Source: JBPCQA01 sp050998615
GTDB lineage: Bacteria; Actinomycetota; Actinomycetes; Propionibacteriales; Nocardioidaceae
Assembly: GCA_050998615.1 (NCBI GenBank)
Contig: JBPCQA010000054.1
Location: forward strand, 1 to 45,701
Direction: 5' to 3'
Length of the DNA stretch: 45,701 bases
The notes beneath the pieces are model-generated. The model was not told the DNA's origin. It was given only the letters and a program-made list of their open reading frames with translations, and made no database searches. The translations under genes and the position numbers were made by a program. This document shows, one piece after another, positions 1 through 7,901 of this stretch (positions are counted from its first letter, which is position 1; every line of letters begins with the position of its first letter).

Positions 1-57
1 AAGCAACTGATCGACCTCGCCGCTGCCCGCACCCAAGGCACCCGACCCGCAGCCTGA
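1..57 (+). CDS. 3' end of an unidentified ORF (possible transposase-related gene)
   Basis: The first 57 bases read open in frame 1 and end in TGA, giving the tail KQLIDLAAARTQGTRPAA. I cannot assign a family from 18 residues. It is followed at once by two near-identical direct repeats (65-123), an arrangement expected at the end of an insertion sequence, so a transposase or its helper ATPase is a reasonable guess. It could equally be the end of an ordinary gene. In related genomes dnaA and oriC lie on this side of rpmH, which makes a foreign gene here notable. The codons are GC-rich like their neighbours. Confidence 0.35.
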   Translation, partial: KQLIDLAAARTQGTRPAA

Positions 58-64
58 CCACCAT

Positions 65-123
65 CCGGACATTCCACGTGAGGCAAGCGTCAAACTTTCC
101 CGGACATCTTGACGTGAGGCAAG
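65..123. repeat. Two direct repeats, possible insertion-sequence end
   Basis: Copy 1 (65-87) and copy 2 (100-123) both begin CCGGACAT and both end ACGTGAGGCAAG. They differ by one indel and a few substitutions in the middle and are spaced 35 bases apart. Repeated transposase-binding sites inside a terminus are typical of IS21-type elements. That assignment is inference, because the rest of the element lies outside the window. Confidence 0.45.
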
Positions 124-142
124 ACGCAGCGTAGGTCGTGGT

Positions 143-172
143 TTGACCCTGCTCGGCGGGGCCGCGTATCGT
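143..172 (+). promoter_or_regulatory. Probable rpmH promoter
   Basis: TTGACC (143-148) and TATCGT (167-172) are separated by 18 bases and resemble a housekeeping sigma promoter. They lie about 85 bases upstream of the rpmH start and just downstream of the direct repeats, so the putative mobile element would leave this promoter intact. A second TTGACT at 191 has no convincing -10 partner. Confidence 0.5.
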
Positions 173-256
173 AGCTCGGTCGACGCCAATGTTGACTCGG
201 CGCCGCAATGTCCGGCGGCACCGTCCGCAGCCCTCTACCTGGGAGTATGTCCCCCC

Positions 257-394
257 GTGAGCAAGCGCACGTTTCAACCGAACAATCGACGTCGACACAA
301 GACCCACGGTTTTCGGCTGCGGATGCGCACCCGCGCCGGCCGCGCCATTGTAGCGAGTCGGCGACGCAGGGGCCGCAGCCGCCTCGCGGCCTGA
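257..394 (+). CDS. rpmH: 50S ribosomal protein L34
   Basis: This is a 45-residue, strongly basic protein with the L34 core: the start SKRTFQPNNRRR, then HKTHGFRLRMRT and a C-terminal arginine-rich helix. L34 binds 23S rRNA in the large subunit. The GTG start is the only one giving the correct family N terminus. GGGAG at 241 is a somewhat distant ribosome-binding site. It heads the rpmH-rnpA-yidD-yidC cluster, the conserved origin-proximal operon. The length is normal for the family. Confidence 0.95.
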   Translation: MSKRTFQPNNRRRHKTHGFRLRMRTRAGRAIVASRRRRGRSRLAA

Positions 395-415
395 TTGCTG
401 CTGGTTTGTCTTCGC

Positions 416-763
416 GTGCTGCCAAGCAGGCATCGTCTTCGTCGATCGGCAGACTTCGCGCGGGCTGTCCGCCGCGGCCGTCGAGCGGGCTCGCCTACCC
501 TGGTAGTGCACGCACTCGGTGCCGGTGGCCCACAGCCAACCGAGGTCGGGTTCGTGGTAGGCAAGGCGGTCGGCGGGGCTGTCGTACGAAATCGCGTGAA
601 GCGTCGGCTTCGACACGCCATGAGCCAGCGTCTCAACCGGCCAGCTGCTTCGCTGCTTGTCGTGCGAGCGCTGCCAGCGGCTGCGGACGTCGACTTTTGC
701 ACACTGTGCGCCGACCTTGATCGGTGCCTCGACACGGCTGAGGAGCGACGGGTGAGACGATGA
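416..763 (+). CDS. rnpA: Ribonuclease P protein component
   Basis: This is the 115-residue basic protein subunit of RNase P, which helps the catalytic RNA trim the 5' leader of pre-tRNA. It opens LPSRHRLRRSADF, as the family does, and contains the RNR signature KAVGGAVVRNRVKRRLRH in the middle. I chose GTG at 416 because it precedes the conserved opening; an upstream in-frame TTG at 395 would add seven residues and touch the rpmH stop. The stop overlaps the yidD start (ATGA), indicating translational coupling. Confidence 0.92.
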   Translation: MLPSRHRLRRSADFARAVRRGRRAGSPTLVVHALGAGGPQPTEVGFVVGKAVGGAVVRNRVKRRLRHAMSQRLNRPAASLLVVRALPAAADVDFCTLCADLDRCLDTAEERRVRR

Positions 764-1020
764 AGTATCCGCTCATCGCGTTGTTACGGCTGTATCGAGT
801 GCTCATCAGTCCGCTGTATGGGCAGGTGTGTCGCTACCACCCGTCCTGCTCGGCGTATGCACTCGAAGCTGTCACCCGGCACGGGGCAGTGAAGGGCTCC
901 TGGTTGGCGCTACGTCGCATCATGCGCTGCCACCCCTGGGCTGCGGGTGGCTATGATCCGGTGCCGGTGAGTTTCGGTTGGCGGGCATCGGGGTCGTCGA
1001 GGGTGAGCGAGGAGTCGTAG
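760..1020 (+). CDS. yidD: Membrane protein insertion efficiency factor
   Basis: This 86-residue protein has the DUF37/YidD pattern: an amphipathic start (ALLRLYRVLISPLYG), then CRYHPSCSAYALEAVTRHGA and WLALRRIMRCHPW, followed by the GGYDPVP end signature. Members assist YidC-dependent insertion of inner-membrane proteins. Its ATG overlaps the rnpA stop by four bases, and its TAG shares its last G with the GTG of yidC, so the three genes are translationally coupled. Confidence 0.93.
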   Translation: MKYPLIALLRLYRVLISPLYGQVCRYHPSCSAYALEAVTRHGAVKGSWLALRRIMRCHPWAAGGYDPVPVSFGWRASGSSRVSEES

Positions 1021-1973
1021 TGATTTCTTATTTGGGGTCCATCGGGCACGCGATCATGACCCCCCTGTACTACTTGACGTCGGGGATTTTGCTGGTGTTT
1101 CACCGCCTCTTCAATGGTGTGTTGGGAATGCCGGAGGGGATCTCGTGGGCGTTGTCGATTGTCGCGCTGACGATTGTGATCCGGACGTTGCTGATTCCGT
1201 TGTTCGTGAAGCAGATCAAGAACAGTCGGAACATGCAATTATTGCAGCCGAAGGTCAAGGAGCTGCAGAAGAAGTTCGGGCATGACCGGGAGCGGTTGAC
1301 CCAGGAGACGATGAAGCTCTACAAGGAGACCGGCACAAACCCCCTGGCGTCGTGTTTTCCTCTGTTGTTGCAGATGCCGATTTTCTTGGCGTTATTCCGG
1401 ACGTTGAACTATGCGGCGAAGGGGGAGAGTGTCGGGTTCTTGAGCCACGCTCAGGTGCTGTCGTTACGGGACAGCTCGGTGCTCGGGTTGGCGAAGATCT
1501 CCGAGTCGTTTACGAGTTCGCTGACGTGGCATACGAAGGTGCTGACCGCCTGTCTGGTGGTGCTGATGACCGTGACCACCTTCACGACTCAGCGCCAGTT
1601 GATGCGCAAGAACATGCCGGAGTCCGCGATGACTGGGCAGTATGCGCAGCAGCAGAAGTTGCTGCTGTACGTGTTGCCGGTGGTCTTTGCAGTGGGCGGC
1701 ATTGCGTTCCCGATCGGCGTGTTGCTGTATTGGACGACATCGAACCTGTGGACAATGTGTCAACAGTTTTATGTGATCCGCAATAACCCGACACCAGGCA
1801 CGCCCGCGTTTGCAGCCAAGGCGCTGCGAGACGCCAGCAAGCACCAGCAGATCGCCCCACAGCCGGTGCAGACACTTAACGCTAAACCCGAAACAGCTAC
1901 CGAGCCACCGAGGCCGCCGCCCGCGCGCGCCCAACCCAAGAAGCAATCGCGCAGTAAGCGCAAACGCAAGTAA
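1020..1973 (+). CDS. yidC: Membrane protein insertase YidC/Oxa1
   Basis: This 317-residue Oxa1/YidC-type insertase folds and inserts membrane proteins alone or with Sec. About five hydrophobic segments are visible, including the one around residues 5-25 and the conserved TNPLASCFPLLLQMPIFLALF. The C terminus is a ribosome-binding basic tail ending KKQSRSKRKRK. I chose GTG at 1020 because GGAG at 1011-1014 lies six bases upstream and the protein then begins with the hydrophobic segment VISYLGSIGHAI. Upstream in-frame starts lie inside yidD. As in other Gram-positive members there is no large periplasmic domain. Confidence 0.95.
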   Translation: MISYLGSIGHAIMTPLYYLTSGILLVFHRLFNGVLGMPEGISWALSIVALTIVIRTLLIPLFVKQIKNSRNMQLLQPKVKELQKKFGHDRERLTQETMKLYKETGTNPLASCFPLLLQMPIFLALFRTLNYAAKGESVGFLSHAQVLSLRDSSVLGLAKISESFTSSLTWHTKVLTACLVVLMTVTTFTTQRQLMRKNMPESAMTGQYAQQQKLLLYVLPVVFAVGGIAFPIGVLLYWTTSNLWTMCQQFYVIRNNPTPGTPAFAAKALRDASKHQQIAPQPVQTLNAKPETATEPPRPPPARAQPKKQSRSKRKRK

Positions 1974-2019
1974 CTTCTCTTGTAAGTAAACAGCCAACCG
2001 GAGTTGGAGTCTTACCCCC

Positions 2020-2643
2020 ATGAGCGAATCCCCAGTATCGATCAAGGCCGGTGATATCGATGAGTCCACTGAGCCAACCAGGCCCGTCGATTCAGCGGCA
2101 CCGGCGGACGGTTCAGAGCTGGACAGTGCAAAGTCCGGTGCCGCAGATTTTGACGATTCAGGGCAAGAAGGCGAGGTCAACCACGTCCAGCGGTTGGAAG
2201 CCGAAGGGGACATTGCCGCGGACTATCTGGAGGAGCTGCTCGACCTCGCCGACCTCGACGGTGACATCGACATGGACGTGGAAGCGGACCGGGCGGCTGT
2301 GTCGATCGTGGGCCCCCGCCTCAACTCGCTCGTGGGCGAAGACGGTGAGGTCTTGGAGGCGCTGCAGGAACTCACCCGACTTGCCGTCTACCGGCAGACC
2401 GGTCAACGGTCTCGGCTGATGCTCGACATCGGCGGATTCCGAGCCGACCTACGCAAGAATCTCGTCCAGCTCGCTGAGGAGGCGATCGAGGACGTCAAGG
2501 AGTCAGGTCAGGCGGTGAAGTTGACGCCGATGACCGCATTTGAGCGCAAGGTCATCCATGACGCGGTGGCGGCGGCCGGCCTCGCCAGCGAGTCCGACGG
2601 CGTCGAGCCGACGCGGTGCGTCGTGGTCTTGCCTGCTCCCTGA
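2020..2643 (+). CDS. jag: Jag/KhpB family RNA-binding protein (KH-R3H)
   Basis: This 207-residue protein has an acidic, low-complexity N-terminal 60 residues. A KH-like domain follows (about 70-135; GPRLNSLVGEDGEVLEALQ is the nucleic-acid-binding loop), then a C-terminal R3H domain (about 140-205; MTAFERKVIHDAV and SDGVEPTRCVVV). Such proteins bind RNA and in Gram-positive bacteria influence cell-envelope growth. The Jag N domain of firmicute members is not apparent. GGAG near 2003 precedes the ATG. The gene lies 46 bases after yidC, the usual place. Confidence 0.92.
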   Translation: MSESPVSIKAGDIDESTEPTRPVDSAAPADGSELDSAKSGAADFDDSGQEGEVNHVQRLEAEGDIAADYLEELLDLADLDGDIDMDVEADRAAVSIVGPRLNSLVGEDGEVLEALQELTRLAVYRQTGQRSRLMLDIGGFRADLRKNLVQLAEEAIEDVKESGQAVKLTPMTAFERKVIHDAVAAAGLASESDGVEPTRCVVVLPAP

Positions 2644-2668
2644 CGTCGATCGAACAGGCGGGGGTGCG

Positions 2669-3337
2669 ATGGCAGCTAGCGTAGGGGGACCCGACCCCGG
2701 ACTCGTCAAGGCACTCTTCCCCAGCAAATATTCGACGATATATCGATATGTCGATTTGTTGGCTACCGAGGCGGTTGAGCGTGGCCTGCTTGGGCCTCAG
2801 GAGGCGTCCCGGCTGTGGGGCCGGCACATCTTCAACTGCGCGGTGATCCGGGACCTCTTCACCGAATCCAGCTCGCTGTGCGACGTCGGCTCTGGGGCCG
2901 GCCTTCCGGGGGTAGTGCTGGCGCTGGCACGTCCGGACCTGGCAGTGGTGCTTCTGGAGCCGCTACTGCGTCGTGCCGCATTTCTTCACGAGGTGGTCGG
3001 GCTACTCTCCCTACGCAACGTTGAGGTGGTGCGCGCCCGGGCCGAAGATCAGGTGGGGCAGTGCGCATTTGACTATGTGACGGCGCGCGCCGTGGCGCCA
3101 CTGGAACGGCTGGCGCGGTGGGCGCTGCCGTTATGCCGTGCTGGCGGGGAACTCGTCGCAATCAAGGGTTCCACGGCTGCAGCAGAACTCAACCAGAGCG
3201 CTGCGGTGGTTGCCGCGCTCGGCGGCCGCCGGGCGCGGATTGAAGAGTACGGCGTCGGCGTCGTTTCTCCGCTTACCACCGTCATCAGGATAGAGTCGGG
3301 CGAGCCGCAAGGTCTGCGCGGGAAAGGAATGTCGTGA
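2669..3337 (+). CDS. rsmG: 16S rRNA (guanine-N7) methyltransferase
   Basis: This 222-residue GidB/RsmG protein transfers a methyl group from S-adenosylmethionine to a guanine of 16S rRNA (G527 in E. coli numbering). The SAM-binding motif is CDVGSGAGLPGVVLALARPD, and VTARAVAPLERLARWALPL and GGELVAIKG are the later conserved motifs. Loss of the family enzyme is known to give low-level streptomycin resistance; this copy looks intact. ATG at 2669 gives a normal N terminus. The stop overlaps the GTG of parA by four bases. Confidence 0.94.
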   Translation: MAASVGGPDPGLVKALFPSKYSTIYRYVDLLATEAVERGLLGPQEASRLWGRHIFNCAVIRDLFTESSSLCDVGSGAGLPGVVLALARPDLAVVLLEPLLRRAAFLHEVVGLLSLRNVEVVRARAEDQVGQCAFDYVTARAVAPLERLARWALPLCRAGGELVAIKGSTAAAELNQSAAVVAALGGRRARIEEYGVGVVSPLTTVIRIESGEPQGLRGKGMS

Positions 3338-4509
3338 GCACACCGGCTATCGCTTCTGGCCTGGGTTGGCCGGCCGACGAGCCGGTGGTGTCGGCCTCGG
3401 TGGGACTGGGTTGGCCCGATGCAGTGGCTGCCGGGCCGATGAGGTGCCGTCCAGCCTTGGAAGCCGGCCCGCCGCGCGTGCTAGGGCAGGGCTGGCCCGC
3501 CGTTTCACGTGAAACGGCTGCACCACCGCCATCGGCGCTCGGATTCGCCACGGTGCAGGAGCGGGCTGCCGCTACCTATCCCGGCGAGAACGCCGACACA
3601 CCATTGGCTTCCGCGACCGAGCATGCGTCGTCGGTCGCCGCGGGGCGCCCGGTACGACTTGGCGCACCCAAGCCATCCGAAACGCGAGTTCTCGTGGTGG
3701 TGAGTCAGAAGGGTGGAGTAGGGAAGACGACCACCACGGTGAACCTGGCTGCCGCGCTGGCCCAGCACGGGATGCGGGTGCTGGTCATCGATCTCGATCC
3801 ACAGGGCAACGCCTCGACCGCACTCTCGATCGACCACGCCGAAGGCACCGCCGGCACTTACGAGGTGCTCGTCGGGGCGGCGTCGGTCTCCGATGTGCTG
3901 GTGGCATGTGCCCAGGTGCCCGGCCTGTTCGTGCTGCCTGCGACGATCAGCCTGGCCAGTGCGGAAATCGACTTGGTGTCGATGGTGGCCCGCGAAACCC
4001 GGCTTAAGAGGGGTCTTGACGCCCATCTGGAAGAGACAGCCGCGGCCGGAGACCGTTACGATTTCGTCTTCGTAGACTGCCCGCCATCGCTGGGGCTGTT
4101 GACCGTCAACGCCTTGTCCGCCGGTCAAGAGATGCTCATCCCGATCCAGTGCGAGTACTACGCGCTTGAGGGCCTCAGCCACCTGATGCGCACTACCGAG
4201 GATATTCGCGTCCACCTCAACCCGCAGCTGCGCATAGGCGCGATCATCTTGACGATGTTCGATGCCCGCACCCGGCTCGCCGCGGGGGTCGCCGAGGAGG
4301 TCCGTCGGCACTTCGGAGAGGCCGTCCTCAACACCGCGGTGCCACGCTCCGTCCGGATTTCCGAAGCCCCCAGCTACGGGCAGACGGTCCTTACCTACGA
4401 CCCCGGCTCGACCGGTGCCCTGTCCTATCTCGAAGCAGCCAACGAACTACTCAAAGCCGCGCCGGCTCTTAATGGTCGCGCTCTTGATCAGCCGGAGGTC
4501 ATCGCATGA
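3334..4509 (+). CDS. parA: Chromosome-partitioning ATPase ParA
   Basis: This 391-residue ParA/Soj ATPase, with ParB and parS, moves newly replicated origins apart. The deviant Walker A is KGGVGKTTTTVNLA (about residues 128-140), followed by DLDPQGNAST and the Walker B region FVDCPPSLGLLTVNAL. The first 115 residues are a Pro/Ala-rich extension, longer than usual, with three related stretches GLGWPA, GLGWPD and GQGWPA. An exact parS core is encoded inside it and reads VSRET. GTG at 3334, four bases into the rsmG stop, is preceded by GGAAAGGA. ATGA overlap with parB shows tight coupling. Confidence 0.95.
   Translation: MSTPAIASGLGWPADEPVVSASVGLGWPDAVAAGPMRCRPALEAGPPRVLGQGWPAVSRETAAPPPSALGFATVQERAAATYPGENADTPLASATEHASSVAAGRPVRLGAPKPSETRVLVVVSQKGGVGKTTTTVNLAAALAQHGMRVLVIDLDPQGNASTALSIDHAEGTAGTYEVLVGAASVSDVLVACAQVPGLFVLPATISLASAEIDLVSMVARETRLKRGLDAHLEETAAAGDRYDFVFVDCPPSLGLLTVNALSAGQEMLIPIQCEYYALEGLSHLMRTTEDIRVHLNPQLRIGAIILTMFDARTRLAAGVAEEVRRHFGEAVLNTAVPRSVRISEAPSYGQTVLTYDPGSTGALSYLEAANELLKAAPALNGRALDQPEVIA
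3502..3515. promoter_or_regulatory. parS centromere site inside parA
   Basis: GTTTCACGTGAAAC is a perfect 14-base palindrome identical to the core of the bacterial parS consensus. It lies within the parA reading frame, where it encodes Val-Ser-Arg-Glu-Thr. ParB from the next gene would load here. I saw no other exact copy in the window; further sites are expected elsewhere near oriC. Confidence 0.93.
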
Positions 4510-5489
4510 CGACTGCCAAGCGAGGTCTAGGTCGTGGGCTTGCCTCGCTCATCCCCACGACGCCGGTCGCAGCCGGACCAAGTGACGACGATCGGTCCAT
4601 GGATGCGTCCAACTCGGCGGGGTCAGCGGCGCTGACCAGCGCGCGTTCCAGCCAAGACGGCGATCGCCCCAACGAACTGTCCAGTGTGGACGGCGCCTAC
4701 TTTGCCGAGCTTGACATCTCGGCCATCCGGCCGAATCCTCGCCAGCCCCGAACCGTGTTCGATCAGGATGCACTGAGCGAGCTTGAACAGTCAATCAGAA
4801 TCGTTGGCTTGCTGCAGCCAGTGGTGGTGCGGCCGCAAGCTGCGGACACGTACGAGCTGATCATGGGTGAGCGTCGATGGCGGGCGGCGAGGCTTGCCGG
4901 GCTCGAGCGGATTCCCGCGATTGTGCGCCAAACTGACGACGACTCGCTGTTGCGCGACTCGTTGCTCGAAAATCTCCACCGAGCGCAGCTCAACCCGCTC
5001 GAAGAGGCCGCAGCATATCGGCAGTTGCTCGATGACTTCGGCTGCACGCACGAAAGCTTGGCCGAACGCATCGGACGCTCACGACCGCAGATCTCTAACA
5101 CTTTGCGGCTGCTGAATCTGTCCCCCACCGTGCAGCGTCGCGTTGCCGCGGGCATCCTTTCCGCAGGTCACGCGCGCGCTTTGCTGGGAGTTGCCGACCA
5201 CGCCGGGCAAGAAGAGTTGGCGGCGCGCATCGTCTCCGAAGGAATCTCCGTGCGAGCGTTGGAAGAACTCGTGGCGGTCGGCGACCACCCGACACCATCA
5301 CCACGTGGCCGTCGGGTCAAGCTGGCGGCTCCCGGGCTGGAAGAGATTGCCGATCGCCTCGCCGACCGGTTCGATACTCGTTGCCGCGTGGATTTCGGCC
5401 GGTCGAAGGGGAAGATCACCGTCGAGTTCGCCACCGTCGACGACCTCCAGCGCATCCTTGCGCTGATGGACCCGCCCGACGGTGGCTGA
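4506..5489 (+). CDS. parB: Chromosome-partitioning protein ParB
   Basis: This 327-residue ParB/Spo0J CTPase and DNA-binding protein recognises parS and spreads on neighbouring DNA. The N-terminal TAKRGLGRGLASLIP is the ParA-stimulating peptide. The N-domain motifs are IRPNPRQPR, then GERRWRAARLAGL (CTP-binding) and ENLHRAQLNPLEEAAAY. The helix-turn-helix is SLAERIGRSRPQISNTLRLL, and the C terminus is a dimerisation region ending FATVDDLQRILALMD. Its ATG overlaps the parA stop by four bases. Confidence 0.95.
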   Translation: MTTAKRGLGRGLASLIPTTPVAAGPSDDDRSMDASNSAGSAALTSARSSQDGDRPNELSSVDGAYFAELDISAIRPNPRQPRTVFDQDALSELEQSIRIVGLLQPVVVRPQAADTYELIMGERRWRAARLAGLERIPAIVRQTDDDSLLRDSLLENLHRAQLNPLEEAAAYRQLLDDFGCTHESLAERIGRSRPQISNTLRLLNLSPTVQRRVAAGILSAGHARALLGVADHAGQEELAARIVSEGISVRALEELVAVGDHPTPSPRGRRVKLAAPGLEEIADRLADRFDTRCRVDFGRSKGKITVEFATVDDLQRILALMDPPDGG

Positions 5490-5728
5490 AAGCGAGCGCC
5501 GGCCCCAGGGTGGTCGAAGTGAGCACGGGTTTTGCCAATAGTGGTGTGGATGCGCCCGCAGCCTCAGCAGTCACTCCTCAAGACAGCTTCCCCGCACCCG
5601 ACACTAGACTGACAACAGCTGGGCGGCGTGTTGGTGCAAGTCGTGCGGACCCCAAGCGAACAGGAAGGTTATGCGGTGCGCGGAGCCGGCGAGGGGCAGA
5701 GAGTCGACACTGGCGGAGGTGGACACTG

Positions 5729-6403
5729 ATGGGCCGCCGCGTCGCAGCGCTCACCCTCGACAACGTCGGCGATCTGCCGTTGCCGTGCCGAAACTGCGTC
5801 TCCTGGGAGCTGGGCACACCCGGAAGTGATCCAACCGGCAAGGCTGACTGGTTGTCGGCCGTGCTGTTGGACTGGGGAAGTTGTGGCCGGATCGTCTACG
5901 TGGACGGCGACGTCGCCGGGTTCGCGATCTATGCGCCGCCGGAGTACGTCGAAAGGATGGGGATGGCCGCGACGTCGGCTATCAGCTCCGATGCCGTGCT
6001 CTTGATGACCGCACGTGTGCTGCCCGCCCATGGGGCAGTCGGAATAGGTCGGGTGTTGATTCAGTCGGTGGTCAAGGACCTGCTGCGGCGCCGAGGGGTG
6101 AAGGCCATCGAAGCGTTCGGCGACGTGCAAGGACACGACCAGGCATGCGTCGTACCCGCGCGCTTCCTGACCGCCGTGGGCTTCAAGACGGTCCAGGCAC
6201 ATCCGCGTTATCCGCGCATGCGGCTGGACCTGGGCAACGTGGTTACCTGGCGAGATGACGTCGAGGTCGCCATCGACCGCTGGTTGAGCGCGATAAGAAG
6301 GGACAAGGCGGTGAGCCCGGCCGGGCTGCATGCCCGGACCGAGCCCACTCACGACACGAGCCCCGCAAACGGCGGACCGGCAAGCGTCCAAGCCCGCCCC
6401 TGA
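5729..6403 (+). CDS. GNAT family N-acetyltransferase, parB-linked type
   Basis: This 224-residue protein resembles the conserved actinobacterial protein next to parB (Rv3916c in M. tuberculosis). It opens RRVAALTLDNVGDLPLPCRNCVSWEL and has WGSCGRIVYVDGDVAGFAIYAPP, DAVLLMTARVLP and RRRGVKAIEAFG, the core of a GNAT acetyl-CoA fold. The substrate is unknown. ATG at 5729 is nine bases after GGAGG (5715-5719). The 239-base upstream gap holds a possible -10 TAGACT at 5605. The last 35 residues are a Pro-rich tail. It is convergent with trxA. No CwlM-type amidase gene separates them, unlike in mycobacteria. Confidence 0.8.
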   Translation: MGRRVAALTLDNVGDLPLPCRNCVSWELGTPGSDPTGKADWLSAVLLDWGSCGRIVYVDGDVAGFAIYAPPEYVERMGMAATSAISSDAVLLMTARVLPAHGAVGIGRVLIQSVVKDLLRRRGVKAIEAFGDVQGHDQACVVPARFLTAVGFKTVQAHPRYPRMRLDLGNVVTWRDDVEVAIDRWLSAIRRDKAVSPAGLHARTEPTHDTSPANGGPASVQARP

Positions 6404-6456
6404 CTCCGACGCCGCGCGCGGCGACATCGACCCGTCGAGTCAGTCGGCCTAGCGAG

Positions 6457-6786
6457 CTAGGCGTCGATGAACTCGGCGAGCTGGGTGAGGAGCGCGGCTT
6501 TGGGCTGAGCGCCCACGATCGACTTGACGACCTCGCCGCCCTTGTAGACGTTCAGCGTCGGGATGCCGGTGACCCGGTAACCGGCCGGTGTGACGGGGTT
6601 CTCATCGACGTTCATCTTCACCATGTCCAGCTTGTCGCCATGCTCGGCGGCAATCTCGTCAAGGATCGGACCGACTTGGCGGCAGGGGCCACACCATTCG
6701 GCCCAAAAGTCGACGAGCACCGGCTTGTCAGCCTCCAAGACGGTGGACTTGAACTGGGCATCGGTCACTGCGGGCAGTCCGCTCAT
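6457..6786 (-). CDS. trxA: Thioredoxin
   Basis: This 109-residue thioredoxin contains the redox centre WAEWCGPCRQVGP and the cis-Pro loop VTGIPTLNVYKGGE. It reduces protein disulfides using electrons from TrxB. ATG at 6786 is chosen because AAGGAG lies seven bases upstream; longer in-frame starts lack such a site and add an atypical extension. It is 76 bases downstream of trxB on the same strand, so the pair is probably a trxBA operon. Confidence 0.95.
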   Translation of the reverse strand: MSGLPAVTDAQFKSTVLEADKPVLVDFWAEWCGPCRQVGPILDEIAAEHGDKLDMVKMNVDENPVTPAGYRVTGIPTLNVYKGGEVVKSIVGAQPKAALLTQLAEFIDA

Positions 6787-6862
6787 GCGTGTCTCCTTGG
6801 GGATGTTGGTTTCTGTGCTCACGACGTTGCGTCGGTGAACAGCTGTGGTGGTCGACGGTAGT

Positions 6863-7807
6863 TCACCGGTCCGACAACTCGGTGAGGTAACGCTCAGCAT
6901 CAAGCGCGGCGGCGCAGCCGGTGCCGGCGGCGGTGACGGCTTGTCGGTAGGTGTGATCCACGAGGTCCCCGCACGCGAAGACGCCAGGCAGGTTGGTATC
7001 GGTGGAATGAGCTTCGACCAGCACGTAACCCTGACCGTCGAGGTCGACCTGTCCGCGCACGAGCTCAGACCGCGGATCGTGGCCGATGGCGATGAAGAGC
7101 CCGGTCGCCTCGACCCGCCGCGACTGGCGGGTGACCGTGTCCGTCAAGACGACCGCCTCGAGCTTGTCGCCACCGTCAATCTGCGTGATCTCGCTATTCC
7201 ATGCGAACTCAATCTTGTCGTTGGACATGGCTCGGTCGATCATGATCTTGCTAGCACGCAGCTGGTCACGGCGGTGCACGAGCGTCACCTTGTCGGCGAA
7301 CCGGGTCAAGAAAGTGGCCTCCTCTACTGCGGAGTCTCCACCTCCGACGACCAGGATTTGCTGATCGCGGAAAAAGAAGCCGTCGCAGGTGGCGCACCAG
7401 CTGACACCGTGGCCGGACAACCGCTCCTCGCCCTCGACGCCGAGCTTGCGATATCCCGACCCCATCGCCAAGATCACTGTGCTGGCCCGATAGTCGTTGC
7501 CGGCGGCGTCTTTGACGATCTTGACGTCGCCACTGAGTGCGACATCGGTGACGTCGTCTGCGATCAACTGCGCGCCGAATTTCTCCGCCTGCTTACGTAG
7601 GTCGTCCATCAACGCCGGACCCATGATTCCATCGGGAAAGCCGGGGAAGTTCTCCACATCGGTGGTCGTCATCAAGGCACCGCCCGCGGTCACCGAGCCC
7701 TCGAAAACCAGCGGTCGCAAGTTCGCACGGGCCGCGTAGATCGCCGCGGTGTAGCCGGCCGGCCCCGACCCAATAATGATGACATTGCGCACGTCCGGTG
7801 TCATCAT
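6863..7807 (-). CDS. trxB: Thioredoxin-disulfide reductase
   Basis: This is a 314-residue NADPH- and FAD-dependent reductase of thioredoxin. The FAD motif is IIIGSGPAGYTAAIYAARA near the start, the redox-active disulfide is SWCATCDGFF (about 135-145), the NADPH motif is VVGGGDSAVEEA, and the second FAD motif is GVFACGDLVDHTYRQAVTAAGTG. Tandem ATGs lie at 7807 and 7804, with GAGG just upstream. A strong SigR-type promoter at 7845-7871 suggests induction by disulfide stress. The anti-SigM gene ends 94 bases upstream. Confidence 0.95.
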   Translation of the reverse strand: MMTPDVRNVIIIGSGPAGYTAAIYAARANLRPLVFEGSVTAGGALMTTTDVENFPGFPDGIMGPALMDDLRKQAEKFGAQLIADDVTDVALSGDVKIVKDAAGNDYRASTVILAMGSGYRKLGVEGEERLSGHGVSWCATCDGFFFRDQQILVVGGGDSAVEEATFLTRFADKVTLVHRRDQLRASKIMIDRAMSNDKIEFAWNSEITQIDGGDKLEAVVLTDTVTRQSRRVEATGLFIAIGHDPRSELVRGQVDLDGQGYVLVEAHSTDTNLPGVFACGDLVDHTYRQAVTAAGTGCAAALDAERYLTELSDR

Positions 7808-7844
7808 TGCCTCGCTTCACGTCGGGGTAGCTTGTAGAGAACTT

Positions 7845-7871
7845 CAACGGATCGTAGGACCGAGTCATTCC
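7845..7871 (-). promoter_or_regulatory. SigR/SigH-type (thiol-stress ECF) promoter of trxBA
   Basis: On the minus strand GGAAT (7871-7867), an 18-base spacer and GTTG (7848-7845) match the known SigR consensus GGAAT-N18/19-GTT of Streptomyces. trxBA is a classic SigR target there. The -10 element lies about 37 bases upstream of the trxB start. The sigma gene itself is not in the window unless SigM uses the site. Confidence 0.75.
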
Positions 7872-7901
7872 CGCGGCGAGGCCTGGCCGCGCGCCGCGGC
7901 G

